Shown piece by piece: positions 1 through 7,830 of a DNA stretch of 19,180 nucleotides. How positions within the stretch are numbered: position 1 is the first letter of the stretch; every line of letters begins with the position of its first letter. The stretch is from Halomonas sp. (GTDB taxonomy: Bacteria > Pseudomonadota > Gammaproteobacteria > Pseudomonadales > Halomonadaceae): the NCBI GenBank assembly GCA_007129225.1, contig SKVX01000004.1, forward strand, positions 1 to 19,180, written 5' to 3'. Position numbers and translations under genes: made by a program. The notes below the pieces were generated by a model. The model was given only the letters and a program-made list of their open reading frames with translations. It was not told where the DNA came from and did not search any database.

Positions 1-1091
1 ACGCGGCCCGCCTGGCGGGTCACCATGCCGAGGCCTATGCCCATGCCCGCGGCATCACCCTCTCCTTTTCCGGCTGGCGCGACCGCCAGGACCGCGTCAT
101 GCAGCGCACTCTCACTCAGCTGCAGCAGGGCGAAATCGATGAGGCCAGCTTCGAGCGTGCGCGCTATCGCCTGCAGCGGGAGTGGCGTAACGCGCCCCAG
201 GCCGCTCTCTTCCGCCAGGCTCACCGCACCTTGACCGAAGCCCTGGTGCGGCCGCAGTGGCCCACCAACGACCTGCTGGAGGCCAGCCGAGCCCTCGATG
301 TCGAGGCGCTGCGCGACTTCCGCGACGCCTTTCTCGCCGACCTGCATCTGGAAGCCCTGACCGTGGGCAATCTCGACGAAGAGCTGGCCATTCGGCAGGG
401 GCGCCTGATGGCTGAAATGCTGCAACCTCGAGCGCCGAAGGAGGCGATTCCCGACCTGACACCGCTGCGCATCGAGGAGGGCCTGCCGACGCTGCACCCG
501 ATCACAACGCGCGAAGAGTCGCTGGTGCTGCGCTATCTGCAAGGCAGCGACCGCTCACTGGAGAGCCAGGCCCGCCTCGCCGTTCTCGGCCAGGTGATCG
601 ACACCCCCTTCTACCAGCGCCTGAGAACCGAGGAGCAATTAGGCTATGTGGTCAGCGCCGGCTACTCGCCGCTGCTCGACGCGCCGGGCCTCAGCCTGCT
701 GGTGCAGTCGCCGGACACCCCCAGCGACGAGATCCTGGTCCATATCGACGCCTTCCTGGACGCCTTCGGCGAACAACTGGCCGCCATGAACGATGACGAC
801 CTGGCAGCGTACCGACAGGCCGTGCACGACAACCTGCTGCAGCGCGACACCAGCCTCTCCGGGCGCACCAATCGACTGTGGCGCGCCCTCTCGTTCGGCG
901 ATACCGACTTCGACCGTCGCGAGCGCCTGGCCGCTCGGGTGCTCGACGTCAGCGCCAATGAACTGGGCCAGGCCTGGCCAAATCTGCGCGAAACGGCCAT
1001 CGCCACCATCAGCTTCGACCCGGGCGACGAACCCAGCGACGTGGCCGACCTGACGCAACACCTGGCGCCCTTGCCGGAGGCCGACGACTGA
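1..1091 (+). CDS. M16 (insulinase/pitrilysin-type) zinc protease, 3' part
   Basis: This is the C-terminal part of a large M16 metalloprotease; the reading frame is already open at base 3, so the start lies outside the window. About 362 residues are visible, whereas full pitrilysins have roughly 960. The segment TEEQLGYVVSAGY followed by LLVQSPDTP matches the conserved C-terminal half of pitrilysin and insulin-degrading enzyme (RT-EQLGY-V block, then an LLQS-like strand). This half forms the inactive lobe that closes the peptide-holding chamber. The zinc motif HxxEH is in the N-terminal lobe and cannot be checked here. Such enzymes degrade peptides, in E. coli in the periplasm. The gene converges on sbcB, with a strong terminator between them. 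The family is certain; whether it is the ptrA orthologue or another M16 paralogue is not settled. Confidence 0.88.
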   Translation, partial: AARLAGHHAEAYAHARGITLSFSGWRDRQDRVMQRTLTQLQQGEIDEASFERARYRLQREWRNAPQAALFRQAHRTLTEALVRPQWPTNDLLEASRALDVEALRDFRDAFLADLHLEALTVGNLDEELAIRQGRLMAEMLQPRAPKEAIPDLTPLRIEEGLPTLHPITTREESLVLRYLQGSDRSLESQARLAVLGQVIDTPFYQRLRTEEQLGYVVSAGYSPLLDAPGLSLLVQSPDTPSDEILVHIDAFLDAFGEQLAAMNDDDLAAYRQAVHDNLLQRDTSLSGRTNRLWRALSFGDTDFDRRERLAARVLDVSANELGQAWPNLRETAIATISFDPGDEPSDVADLTQHLAPLPEADD

Positions 1092-1131
1092 CCATTCGGC
1101 ATCCAGTCATCTCTCAACGAAAGCACCTCAA

Positions 1132-1165
1132 CGACAGCGCCCGGCCATTTGGCCGGGCGCTGTCG
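1132..1165. terminator. Bidirectional stem-loop terminator between the M16 protease gene and sbcB
   Basis: A perfect 15-bp inverted repeat occupies 1132-1146 and 1151-1165, with a 4-base ATTT loop. It lies 41 bp after the protease stop and 34 bp after the sbcB stop of the opposing gene. The stem is very GC-rich. A U-run is weak on both sides, so it is an intrinsic terminator without a classical tail, or a 3'-end stabilising hairpin serving both convergent transcripts. Confidence 0.75.
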
Positions 1166-1198
1166 CTTCATGGTTTCGGTTCCGGTCCCGACCCGTTT

Positions 1199-2689
1199 CT
1201 AGTCGAAAGCCTGGGGCGGCATCATCGCCTCCACATGCATCACCAGCTCCTCAAGCACCTGGCGGTCGCGATCGCTCAGCGCCACCTGGTTGAGCCGCTC
1301 GATCTCCCGGGCGAAGTCCTTCAGGGTGAAACCGGCCACCGCCGAGTCGTTCATGCGCTCCCAGCGGAAGGCTTCCCAGCGCACCAGCTCTTCGCTGGAA
1401 AGGGTCTCCGGATAGCTGCGGGCCCGGTAGCGGAACAGCATCTCCTCCAGCCGCGCATCCTGGAAGGCGAAGCGGGCATCCACCAGGTCCCAGGGGTCGA
1501 TATCTCGCACCCGCTGCATCTGCTGGCGGTCGGCCGGCGAGAAGAAGCCACCGGAGTAGAGCATCAGGTCCGGGTCATGCGGCCCCTCGGGCGGAGGGGC
1601 GGCGAAGGCTTCCACGGCCTTGCTTGCCGCATCGGCGCTACCGGCCAGGCGCTTCCAGTGTGCGCGACAGGCGGCTAGGTCCAGCCCCAGTCGCTCGACG
1701 ATATCGCCATACTCGCCCTGCCGGGGGCCCTCCACGTCCTTCAAGGCCGCCGCCGGCAGGATCACCGGACTGCGGTTGATGTGGATCACCTTGAGCGCAA
1801 TACGCGCCTCGCCCTCGGCCAGGTCGTCGTTACTGACAAAGATGCGCTGTCGAATCTGCTCGGCGCTCAGGGTCAGCAGCGGCTCAGGGTCGACGGAGAG
1901 GTCGTAGACGATCACCCCGTTGGGGTTGGTGGGATGTTCGGCGAGCGGTATCACCAGCGCGCTGCAGCCGCGGCTCGCGGGATAGCGGCGCGAGATGTGC
2001 AGCACAGGCTTGCGGCCGGGCACGTCGAGCCGACGCGCCACTTCACGCTTCTTGCGCAGCTCAAGCAGGTGATCGAAGAGACGGGGATTGCTGCCCCTGA
2101 GCAGCTTCGCCAGGGCAATGGTGGCACGCACGTCGGCCACGGCATCATGGGCGCCTTCATGGGCGATGCCATTGGCGGCGGTCAGGTCCTCGAGCCGGAA
2201 GCTGGGGCTGCCGTCCTCGCGGTACGGCCACTCGATACCGCTCGGTCGCAGGGCGTGGAAGGCGCGCACGGCATCGATCAGGTCCCAGCGGGAATTGCCG
2301 TTCTGCCACTCCCGGGAGTAGGGATCGAGCAGGTTGCGATAGAAGAGACAGCGGCTGACCTCGTCGTCGAAACGCAAGCTGTTGTAGCCCAGGGCACAGG
2401 TGCCGGGCTCGCTCATGAGCGCATGGATATGCCCGGCGAACTCGGCTTCCGGCAGGCCTCGACGGCGCGCCTGCTGCGGCGTGATGCCGGTGATCAGGCA
2501 CGCCTGGGGGTGCGGCAGGTAGTCGTCGGCGGGCTTGCAGAAGAGTTCGACGGGATCGCCGATCTCGTTGAAGTCGGCATCGGTGCGAATGGCAGCGAAC
2601 TGCGAGGGTCGATCGCGACGCGGATCGGCGCCGAAGGTCTCGTAGTCGTGCCACAGAAAGGTCATCGGGGCGGCATCGGGCTTCGCCAT
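1199..2689 (-). CDS. sbcB: Exodeoxyribonuclease I
   Basis: Exonuclease I digests single-stranded DNA 3' to 5' and works in mismatch repair and recombination. The protein aligns along its length with E. coli ExoI: HDYETFG near the N-terminus, then DRPSQFAAIRTD, CKPADDYLP and GYNSLRFDDEV. With the chosen start the DEDDh catalytic residues fall at D15, E17, D108, H181 and D186, the same numbers as in E. coli, which supports this start. The ATG at 2689 has AGGAG 11 bases upstream. A longer version begins with GTG at 2728 but would start at the expected transcription start of the candidate promoter. Length is 496 residues against 475 in E. coli. The SSB-binding C-terminal helical region is present. 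It lies 112 bp downstream of minE on the same strand and may be partly read through from the min operon. Confidence 0.96.
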   Translation of the reverse strand: MAKPDAAPMTFLWHDYETFGADPRRDRPSQFAAIRTDADFNEIGDPVELFCKPADDYLPHPQACLITGITPQQARRRGLPEAEFAGHIHALMSEPGTCALGYNSLRFDDEVSRCLFYRNLLDPYSREWQNGNSRWDLIDAVRAFHALRPSGIEWPYREDGSPSFRLEDLTAANGIAHEGAHDAVADVRATIALAKLLRGSNPRLFDHLLELRKKREVARRLDVPGRKPVLHISRRYPASRGCSALVIPLAEHPTNPNGVIVYDLSVDPEPLLTLSAEQIRQRIFVSNDDLAEGEARIALKVIHINRSPVILPAAALKDVEGPRQGEYGDIVERLGLDLAACRAHWKRLAGSADAASKAVEAFAAPPPEGPHDPDLMLYSGGFFSPADRQQMQRVRDIDPWDLVDARFAFQDARLEEMLFRYRARSYPETLSSEELVRWEAFRWERMNDSAVAGFTLKDFAREIERLNQVALSDRDRQVLEELVMHVEAMMPPQAFD

Positions 2690-2731
2690 GGGCGCGGTGT
2701 CTCCTGACTCTGCGTCGCTGAGTGGCACAGC

Positions 2732-2737
2732 CTATCA
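2732..2737 (-). promoter_or_regulatory. Candidate -10 element for sbcB
   Basis: On the minus strand TATGAT (5 of 6 matches to TATAAT) lies 43 bases before the chosen sbcB ATG. No good -35 hexamer is found 16-18 bases upstream, so this is only a suggestion. If real, the transcript starts near 2725 and excludes the GTG at 2728 as the translation start. Confidence 0.25.
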
Positions 2738-2801
2738 TAGCCTTGCCGATGCCTCAGCCAGGCTTCAACCCGGCCAGCCAGCACGCCGACCGAGTGCTCG
2801 A

Positions 2802-3056
2802 CTATGAACTGCGTGGCAGGGTGACGTTGAGCTCCAGCACCGAGCAGTTGTCCTCGCTGTCCAGGCTGATGTTGATGGCATCGTCATCCACCTGGACATA
2901 ACGCCGAATCACCTCCAGCAGCTCCTTCTCCAGCATCGGCATGTAATCCGGCTGACCGCGCTGGCTGCGCTGGTGGGCCACGATGATCTGCAGTCGCTCC
3001 TTGGCGACCGACGCGGATTTCTTGCGTTCGCGCTTCAGGAATTCGAGCAACTTCAC
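2802..3056 (-). CDS. minE: Cell division topological specificity factor MinE
   Basis: MinE forms the ring that drives pole-to-pole oscillation of MinCD by stimulating the MinD ATPase, so that FtsZ assembles at mid-cell. At 84 residues it has normal length. The N-terminal membrane-binding and anti-MinCD segment carries RLQIIVAHQR at 21-30, followed by the C-terminal topological specificity domain (MLEKELLEVIRRYV at 41-54). The start is GTG, with the 4-base overlap GTGA shared with the minD stop, and a GGAGG site lies inside the last minD codons. This overlap implies translational coupling to minD. The stop is followed by 112 bp before sbcB. Confidence 0.97.
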   Translation of the reverse strand: MKLLEFLKRERKKSASVAKERLQIIVAHQRSQRGQPDYMPMLEKELLEVIRRYVQVDDDAINISLDSEDNCSVLELNVTLPRSS

Positions 3057-3871
3057 CGGCGACCTCCTCCGAACATGCGGCTCAGCAGACTCTTCTTCTG
3101 GGCTTCGTGGAAGCGCAACGGCACCTCCTCACCGAGAAGACGCGAGACGGTATCGGCATAGGCCTGACCCGCATCGCTGTTGTCGTCATGGGTGACCGGC
3201 ACCCCCTGGTTGGACGCACGCAGCACCGCTTCCGACTCCGGGATCAGTCCGATCAGATCGATGGCCAGTATCTCGCGGATATCCTCGAGGTTGAGCATGT
3301 CGCCATCGTCAACGCGGGTCGCATTGTAGCGGGTGATCAGCAGGTGTTCCTTGATCGGGTCCTCGCCACGCTCGGCCCGTCGGGTCTTGGACGCCAGCAG
3401 CCCCAGGATTCGATCGGAGTCGCGCACCGACGACACCTCGGGGTTGGTCACCACGATCGCCTCGTCGGCGTAGTACATGGCGAGTTGGGCACCCCGCTCG
3501 ATGCCGGCAGGCGAGTCGCAGAGGATATAGTCGAAATCCTTGCTGAGCGTCTCGAGAATCTTCTCCACGCCTTCCGACGTCAAGGCATCCTTGTCGCGGG
3601 TCTGGGAGGCCGGCAGGATATGCAGGTTGTCGACACGCTTGTCGCGGATCAATGCCTGATTGAGCCCCGCCTCACCCTGGATCACGTTGACCAGGTCGTA
3701 AACCACACGACGCTCACAGCCCATGATCAGGTCCAGGTTACGCAGCCCCACGTCGAAATCGATGACGACGGTCTTGTTGCCTCGCAGGGCCAGGCCGGTG
3801 GCAATGGCCGCTGCACTGGTTGTCTTTCCGACCCCACCCTTGCCTGAGGTCACTACGATAATCTTGGCCAA
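3053..3871 (-). CDS. minD: Septum site-determining ATPase MinD
   Basis: MinD is a membrane-cycling P-loop ATPase that recruits MinC and is displaced by MinE. The deviant Walker A motif KGGVGKTT is at residues 11-18 (signature K11, catalytic K16). GLRNLDLIMGCERRVVYDL, CDSPAGIE and TNPEVSSVRDSDR are typical of the family. The C-terminal amphipathic membrane-targeting helix (FHEAQKKSLLSRMFGG region) is intact. Length is 272 residues, as usual. The start codon is TTG at 3871, with AGGGAA as ribosome-binding site about 7 bases upstream; the next residues MAKIIVVTSGKGG leave no better start. It lies 77 bp after minC, a longer gap than in E. coli, and overlaps minE by 4 bp. Confidence 0.97.
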   Translation of the reverse strand: MAKIIVVTSGKGGVGKTTSAAAIATGLALRGNKTVVIDFDVGLRNLDLIMGCERRVVYDLVNVIQGEAGLNQALIRDKRVDNLHILPASQTRDKDALTSEGVEKILETLSKDFDYILCDSPAGIERGAQLAMYYADEAIVVTNPEVSSVRDSDRILGLLASKTRRAERGEDPIKEHLLITRYNATRVDDGDMLNLEDIREILAIDLIGLIPESEAVLRASNQGVPVTHDDNSDAGQAYADTVSRLLGEEVPLRFHEAQKKSLLSRMFGGGRR

Positions 3872-3886
3872 GTTGTACTTCCCTAT

Positions 3887-3910
3887 GGATAACGGAGAAA
3901 ACGGATAACG
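3887..3910. repeat. Direct repeat GGATAACG x2 in the minC-minD gap
   Basis: The octamer GGATAACG occurs at 3887-3894 and again at 3903-3910, 16 bp apart, in a short AT-rich patch of an otherwise GC-rich region. It reads CGTTATCC on the transcribed strand and overlaps the candidate -10 of a minDE promoter. It could be a regulator site or just part of the promoter's AT-rich context. Confidence 0.45.
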
Positions 3911-3929
3911 ATAAAATATGGAGCGTCAA
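3902..3929 (-). promoter_or_regulatory. Candidate internal promoter for minDE
   Basis: On the minus strand TTGACG (5 of 6) at 3924-3929 is followed after 16 bp by TATCCG (3 of 6) at 3902-3907, within the 77-bp gap between the minC stop and the minD TTG start. The spacer is AT-rich (ATATTTTAT). The -35 is good and the -10 weak. It would allow minDE to be made independently of minC. Confidence 0.35.
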
Positions 3930-3948
3930 TAAGGGGTGCCGCATACAG

Positions 3949-4692
3949 TCAACTGAGTGAGGTTATCCCCAGTTGGGCATCGCAGAGCTTGACCTGGACC
4001 GAAGTCCCCAGCAGCTGAGGGTCGATATCCTCCAGGCGCTTGTAGTTGCCGGCGACCGACAGCAGCTCCGCACGCAGCTCTCGGCAGAAGATACCGGCCA
4101 TGGTATCGCCATGAATGCCGGCCAGGGCTCGACCGCGCAGGGCACCATAGACATGCACGCTGCCTGCTGCCAACACCTCGGCTCCGGCGTTGACGGCACC
4201 GATCACCACCAGATCCCCATCGGGAGCGGTAACCTGTTGACCGGAGCGTACCGTGCCCCGATAGATACGGCCGCCGCTGGCCATGCTGGCCGGCTCCGGA
4301 GAGGGTTCCTGCACATCGGGCGTCGGCTCGACCGTGGACACGCCTTCCAGCGTGCGAACACGAGCACCGTCGTTGGGTGGAAACCAGCCCAGCCCCAGCG
4401 CCCAGGCCGACTGCTTCACCGGATCGGGGCCACCGCGCACCGCCACCGGTAGCAGCTTGTGGGCCCGGCATACGGCACAGATGCGCTCCAGCGCCAGGTG
4501 AGGCTCATCGAGCTTCTCCACGCTGAGAACGACGGGGGTATGCTGAAAGAAGGCGGGTGACTGACTGAGCTTGCCGGAAAGCTGCTCTCGGATGCGTTCC
4601 GGGTCTGCGCTGGCCAGTTCCATGACCGTCATTGGCAGCATGCCCCCCTTGAAGGTAAATGCCATGCTTGCCCTGTCCACTTTGAGGCTCAT
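3949..4692 (-). CDS. minC: Septum site-determining protein MinC
   Basis: MinC is the FtsZ polymerisation inhibitor carried by MinD. The N-terminal domain (about 1-105) begins MSLKVDRASMAFTFKGG and contains the typical FFQHTPVVLSVE strand. A proline-rich linker (about 120-140) follows. The C-terminal MinD-binding beta-helix starts at GGRIYRGTVRSGQQV and contains GDLVVIGAVNAGAEV, AAGSVHVYGALRGRALAG and GIFCRELRAELLSVAG. At 247 residues it has normal length. The ATG has GGAG 7 bases upstream. It is the first gene of minCDE, but the 77-bp gap to minD suggests extra regulation. The 256-bp upstream region to the divergent DUF349 gene must contain its promoter; I see no convincing one. Confidence 0.96.
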   Translation of the reverse strand: MSLKVDRASMAFTFKGGMLPMTVMELASADPERIREQLSGKLSQSPAFFQHTPVVLSVEKLDEPHLALERICAVCRAHKLLPVAVRGGPDPVKQSAWALGLGWFPPNDGARVRTLEGVSTVEPTPDVQEPSPEPASMASGGRIYRGTVRSGQQVTAPDGDLVVIGAVNAGAEVLAAGSVHVYGALRGRALAGIHGDTMAGIFCRELRAELLSVAGNYKRLEDIDPQLLGTSVQVKLCDAQLGITSLS

Positions 4693-4948
4693 TGCCGGAC
4701 TCCACTCGGGTGTTGTCGGGTCGTGGGTCTAAAGCTAAGCGACTCCCTGCGCCCCTGCAACTGATCATACGGCCAGCCGGGCCGGGATGACAGAGTCGCA
4801 GATTGGCCACACCATGCCGGGGGTTAGGCTTTTCCCCAGCCGCGGCGCGTGCTTAGATACATACATTAGACGAAAGATGCCGACCCGATAGCAATAATAC
4901 GGCTCGCGCAGGCACTTTGCCCTGCGCTCTCCACGCTCAGGATGCCCC

Positions 4949-7729
4949 ATGCCCGGATTCCTTCGACGCCTTTTTGCCCCTCGATGGCAGCACCACGACG
5001 CCCAGGTACGACGCCAGGCCGTCGACAAACTCGACCCTTCGCGCCCAGACCAGCGAGAGGGGTTGGAGCGACTCTGCCTCGACAGCGATCGACAGGTTCG
5101 CCTGGCGGCGCTGGAACGCATCGACGAGCCCGACACCCTGATTCGCCTACTCGGCGAACAGCCCTACGCCCCGGAGCTGCATCGCCGCCTGATCGACATA
5201 CTTACCGGCAAGACCGGGAGCGTGCCGCTGACCCGGCGTCTGCAGCTGCTGGAAAACATCGACGACCGAGGCCTGCTCTCCGCCGTCGCCCTGCAGGGCG
5301 ACAACCAGCAGCTGAGGCTGGCCGCCGTGGCTCGCCTCGATGCGGAGGAGGACCTTATCCACCAGGCCTGCGAGAACGGGATCGCCGCCATCCGTCACGC
5401 CGCTGCGGCCCGGGTGACCAGCGAGGCCGGCCTGCAGCAGCTGGCCCAGAGGGCCCGGCGCGACCGCCAGGTCATGCGTCAGGCCAAAGAGCGCCTGAAT
5501 CGCCTGAAAGCCGATGCCGCCTCCCTGACCGCCGAGCGCGAGAACCGCGAGGCCCTGCTGGCCAAGCTGGAGGCTCAAGGCCACGCTCCCTGGGAGCCGC
5601 TCTGTGCCGGCCGGTATCGTCATCTGGCCCGGGAGTGGGAATCGATGCCGGGCCTTCCCAATGCCAGCCAGGAGCGCCGCTACCAGGACGCCTGCCAGCG
5701 CTGCCGGAAGGTCATCTCCGACCATGAGGCACGCGAGCACGCCCATGCCCGGGCGGACCGCCGCCGCGAACTGGCGTCCGAAGCCCGTGAATCGCTGCTC
5801 GAGGCACTGGAGGAGAGCCTTGCCGGCCTGCCGCGAGGGGAGCTTCTCACCGAGCAGGATATTGCCAGCCTGCGCTCACAGAAGCTGCTGCTGGCCAACC
5901 GCTGGCAGACCCTCTCCGACCTGCATGTCACCGATGAAGGGCTGCGCGAACGTTATGACACCGTACTGGCCGACTATGACCGGGTTCTCACCGCCTGGGA
6001 GCGACTGGCCGCACAGGCGTTCGAGCTCGAAGCGGCCCTGAAGGAGCGGGACCCGGAACGCCTGGCAGCCAGTCTAGAGGCCTGCCAGTGGCCCGAGGAC
6101 CTTCCCCCGACACCGCTGCTCGCCCGGGCCCGTCGCGAACTCGCCGGAAAAGAGAGTGCTGAGGACGGCCTCGATACACGGCTGGAACAGTTCGCCACCG
6201 ATCTCGCTCAACTGGAGCAGTTACTCGACCGGGGTGCCTTCAAGGGGGCCAGCCGCCTGCATCAAAGCCTCAGGCACCGTGCCGAATCACTGCCGGCAGA
6301 ACGGCTCCAACCCCATCAGGCCACCCTCAAGCGCCTGGGGGCCAGGCTTGCCGAGCTGCGTGACTGGCGCGGTTTCGTTGCCGGCCCCAAGCGCGAGCAG
6401 CTCTGCCAGGCCATCGAGCAACTGGCCGAGGAGTCAACGCTGGCCGACGTGGAGCTCGACCGCCGGCACCGGCAGCTGGTGCGGGACTGGAAACTGCTGG
6501 GCGATGCCGCCGCCAATCGCAAGCTCTCGGAGCAGTTCCGCACGGCGTCGGACCGTATCCACGAACGCCTGGCCCCCTGGCGGGACAAGCTGAATGCCGA
6601 GCGCATCCGCAACCTGGAAGCCCGTACGGCACTCTGCGAGCAATTGGAAGCCCTGCTGGAGGCCCCCGCCGAGGATGCCGACCCGGACGCGCTGCGCCGT
6701 ATCCGCGATCACGCCCGGGAGGAGTGGCGTCGCCACTCGCCGGTTCCCAAGGAGCAGTCGGAAGCCATCGGGCGGCGATTCGGGCGCATCCGCTACGCAC
6801 TCCAGGGGCTTATCGACCAGCGGGCACGGAAATTGGCCGATACCAAGCGGCAACTTGTCGACGAAGCCCGCGCACTGCTCGAGCGACAGCTGCCGGCAAC
6901 CACCCGGGCCGAAGAAGCCAAGGCGCTTCAGCAGCGCTGGCGCGAGCTGGGCCGTGCACCCCGTGGCGAGGAGCAGGCGCTGTGGCGGGAATTTCGCGAG
7001 ATCTGCGACCAGATCTTCGCCGCCCGTGAAGCCCAGCGGGATGACCGCACTCAGCGAGCTCGACAACGCCTGGAAGAGATGCAGGCGTTGATCGATCGAA
7101 TCGACGCCTGGCAGCCGAGCCGCCATGCGGATAGCACGATCCTGGAACAGGCCATCGATGAGGCGTCGACCCTTGAACCGCTACCCTCGGGGCGGCGCAC
7201 GGAGGGCATGCGACGCCGCTGGAGCGGCATCGTGCGTGCCCGGCGGGAACGACTCAATCGCCTGGCCGTGGCCGAGGAGATCCAGCGTTGGCAAGCCTAC
7301 CGGCCCCTAATCGACGCACACCTGAAGGCAGATGCCAAGCTGATCGAACAGGGCGCTGTCGAGAGAATCGCCGCCGATGAGCACTTCTCCCTCCCGGAGG
7401 ACATGCGCACCGCCCATGAGCAGCGCAACGCCGCACGTCTTCACCCCCCCTCCCCGGCCGACGTGGCCGAGCAGCTGGCACGGCTGCGTGTCCACCTTTC
7501 GCTGTTGGCCATGGGCCGCGTCAGCCAGCGTGACGAACCGCTGCGTCTGGCCATCCAGGTCGAGCGGCTCAACGAAGGGCTGAGCCGGGAGCTCAGCCGT
7601 GCAGAGGAAGTCCGCATCGTGCTGCGCAACCTGCTCGCCACCGGCCCTGTCTCACCGGACCAGTGGGCGCATGAGGTCGGTGAGCTCGACGCCCTGCTGA
7701 AACGACTGACCCACCTGCCGCCTCCATGA
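4949..7729 (+). CDS. Large HEAT-like / DUF349 repeat protein (926 aa)
   Basis: This is a charged, almost entirely helical cytoplasmic protein of unknown function. The N-terminal 160 residues look like short HEAT-type helical pairs (DRQVRLAALERID, NQQLRLAAVARLD, IAAIRHAAAARV). The rest carries DUF349-type units, clearest near residues 510 (RDWKLLGDAAANRKLSEQF), 590 (REEWRRHSPVPKEQ) and 660 (QQRWRELGRAPRGEEQALW, then FREICDQIF), spaced about 75-80 residues apart. More degenerate copies appear near 220 and 310. No catalytic motif, signal peptide or membrane segment is visible. The ATG at 4949 has AGGA six bases upstream. It is transcribed divergently from minC and ends 101 bp before the phaB stop of the opposite strand. 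DUF349 proteins are widespread but not functionally defined; a structural or scaffolding role is only a guess. Confidence 0.85.
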   Translation: MPGFLRRLFAPRWQHHDAQVRRQAVDKLDPSRPDQREGLERLCLDSDRQVRLAALERIDEPDTLIRLLGEQPYAPELHRRLIDILTGKTGSVPLTRRLQLLENIDDRGLLSAVALQGDNQQLRLAAVARLDAEEDLIHQACENGIAAIRHAAAARVTSEAGLQQLAQRARRDRQVMRQAKERLNRLKADAASLTAERENREALLAKLEAQGHAPWEPLCAGRYRHLAREWESMPGLPNASQERRYQDACQRCRKVISDHEAREHAHARADRRRELASEARESLLEALEESLAGLPRGELLTEQDIASLRSQKLLLANRWQTLSDLHVTDEGLRERYDTVLADYDRVLTAWERLAAQAFELEAALKERDPERLAASLEACQWPEDLPPTPLLARARRELAGKESAEDGLDTRLEQFATDLAQLEQLLDRGAFKGASRLHQSLRHRAESLPAERLQPHQATLKRLGARLAELRDWRGFVAGPKREQLCQAIEQLAEESTLADVELDRRHRQLVRDWKLLGDAAANRKLSEQFRTASDRIHERLAPWRDKLNAERIRNLEARTALCEQLEALLEAPAEDADPDALRRIRDHAREEWRRHSPVPKEQSEAIGRRFGRIRYALQGLIDQRARKLADTKRQLVDEARALLERQLPATTRAEEAKALQQRWRELGRAPRGEEQALWREFREICDQIFAAREAQRDDRTQRARQRLEEMQALIDRIDAWQPSRHADSTILEQAIDEASTLEPLPSGRRTEGMRRRWSGIVRARRERLNRLAVAEEIQRWQAYRPLIDAHLKADAKLIEQGAVERIAADEHFSLPEDMRTAHEQRNAARLHPPSPADVAEQLARLRVHLSLLAMGRVSQRDEPLRLAIQVERLNEGLSRELSRAEEVRIVLRNLLATGPVSPDQWAHEVGELDALLKRLTHLPPP

Positions 7730-7783
7730 GAGCCAGGCTACCACCTGCCGGCAGGCTCGCCTTCACACCTGCAGACACGCAAA

Positions 7784-7802
7784 CGGGAGGCGAAGCCTCC
7801 CG
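7784..7802 (-). terminator. Rho-independent terminator of phaB
   Basis: CGGGAGGC and GCCTCCCG form an 8-bp stem (7784-7791 and 7795-7802) with a 3-base loop, 29 bp past the phaB stop. On the minus strand the stem is followed by TTTGCG. The opposing DUF349 gene ends 54 bp away and may use the same hairpin. Confidence 0.65.
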
Positions 7803-7830
7803 CTGATGCATGGTCTATGACGGAGTGGTG

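Noticed and set aside
1781..2707. 308-codon open frame opposite sbcB
   Set aside because: sbcB has all catalytic residues and full-length similarity; the antisense frame resembles no protein.
3884..3971. DnaA-box-like sequences (TTATCCATA on minus at 3884-3892, TTATCCCCA at 3963-3971)
   Set aside because: Each has a mismatch to TTATNCACA, there is no cluster and no origin context (no dnaA, dnaN, gidA or parAB nearby).
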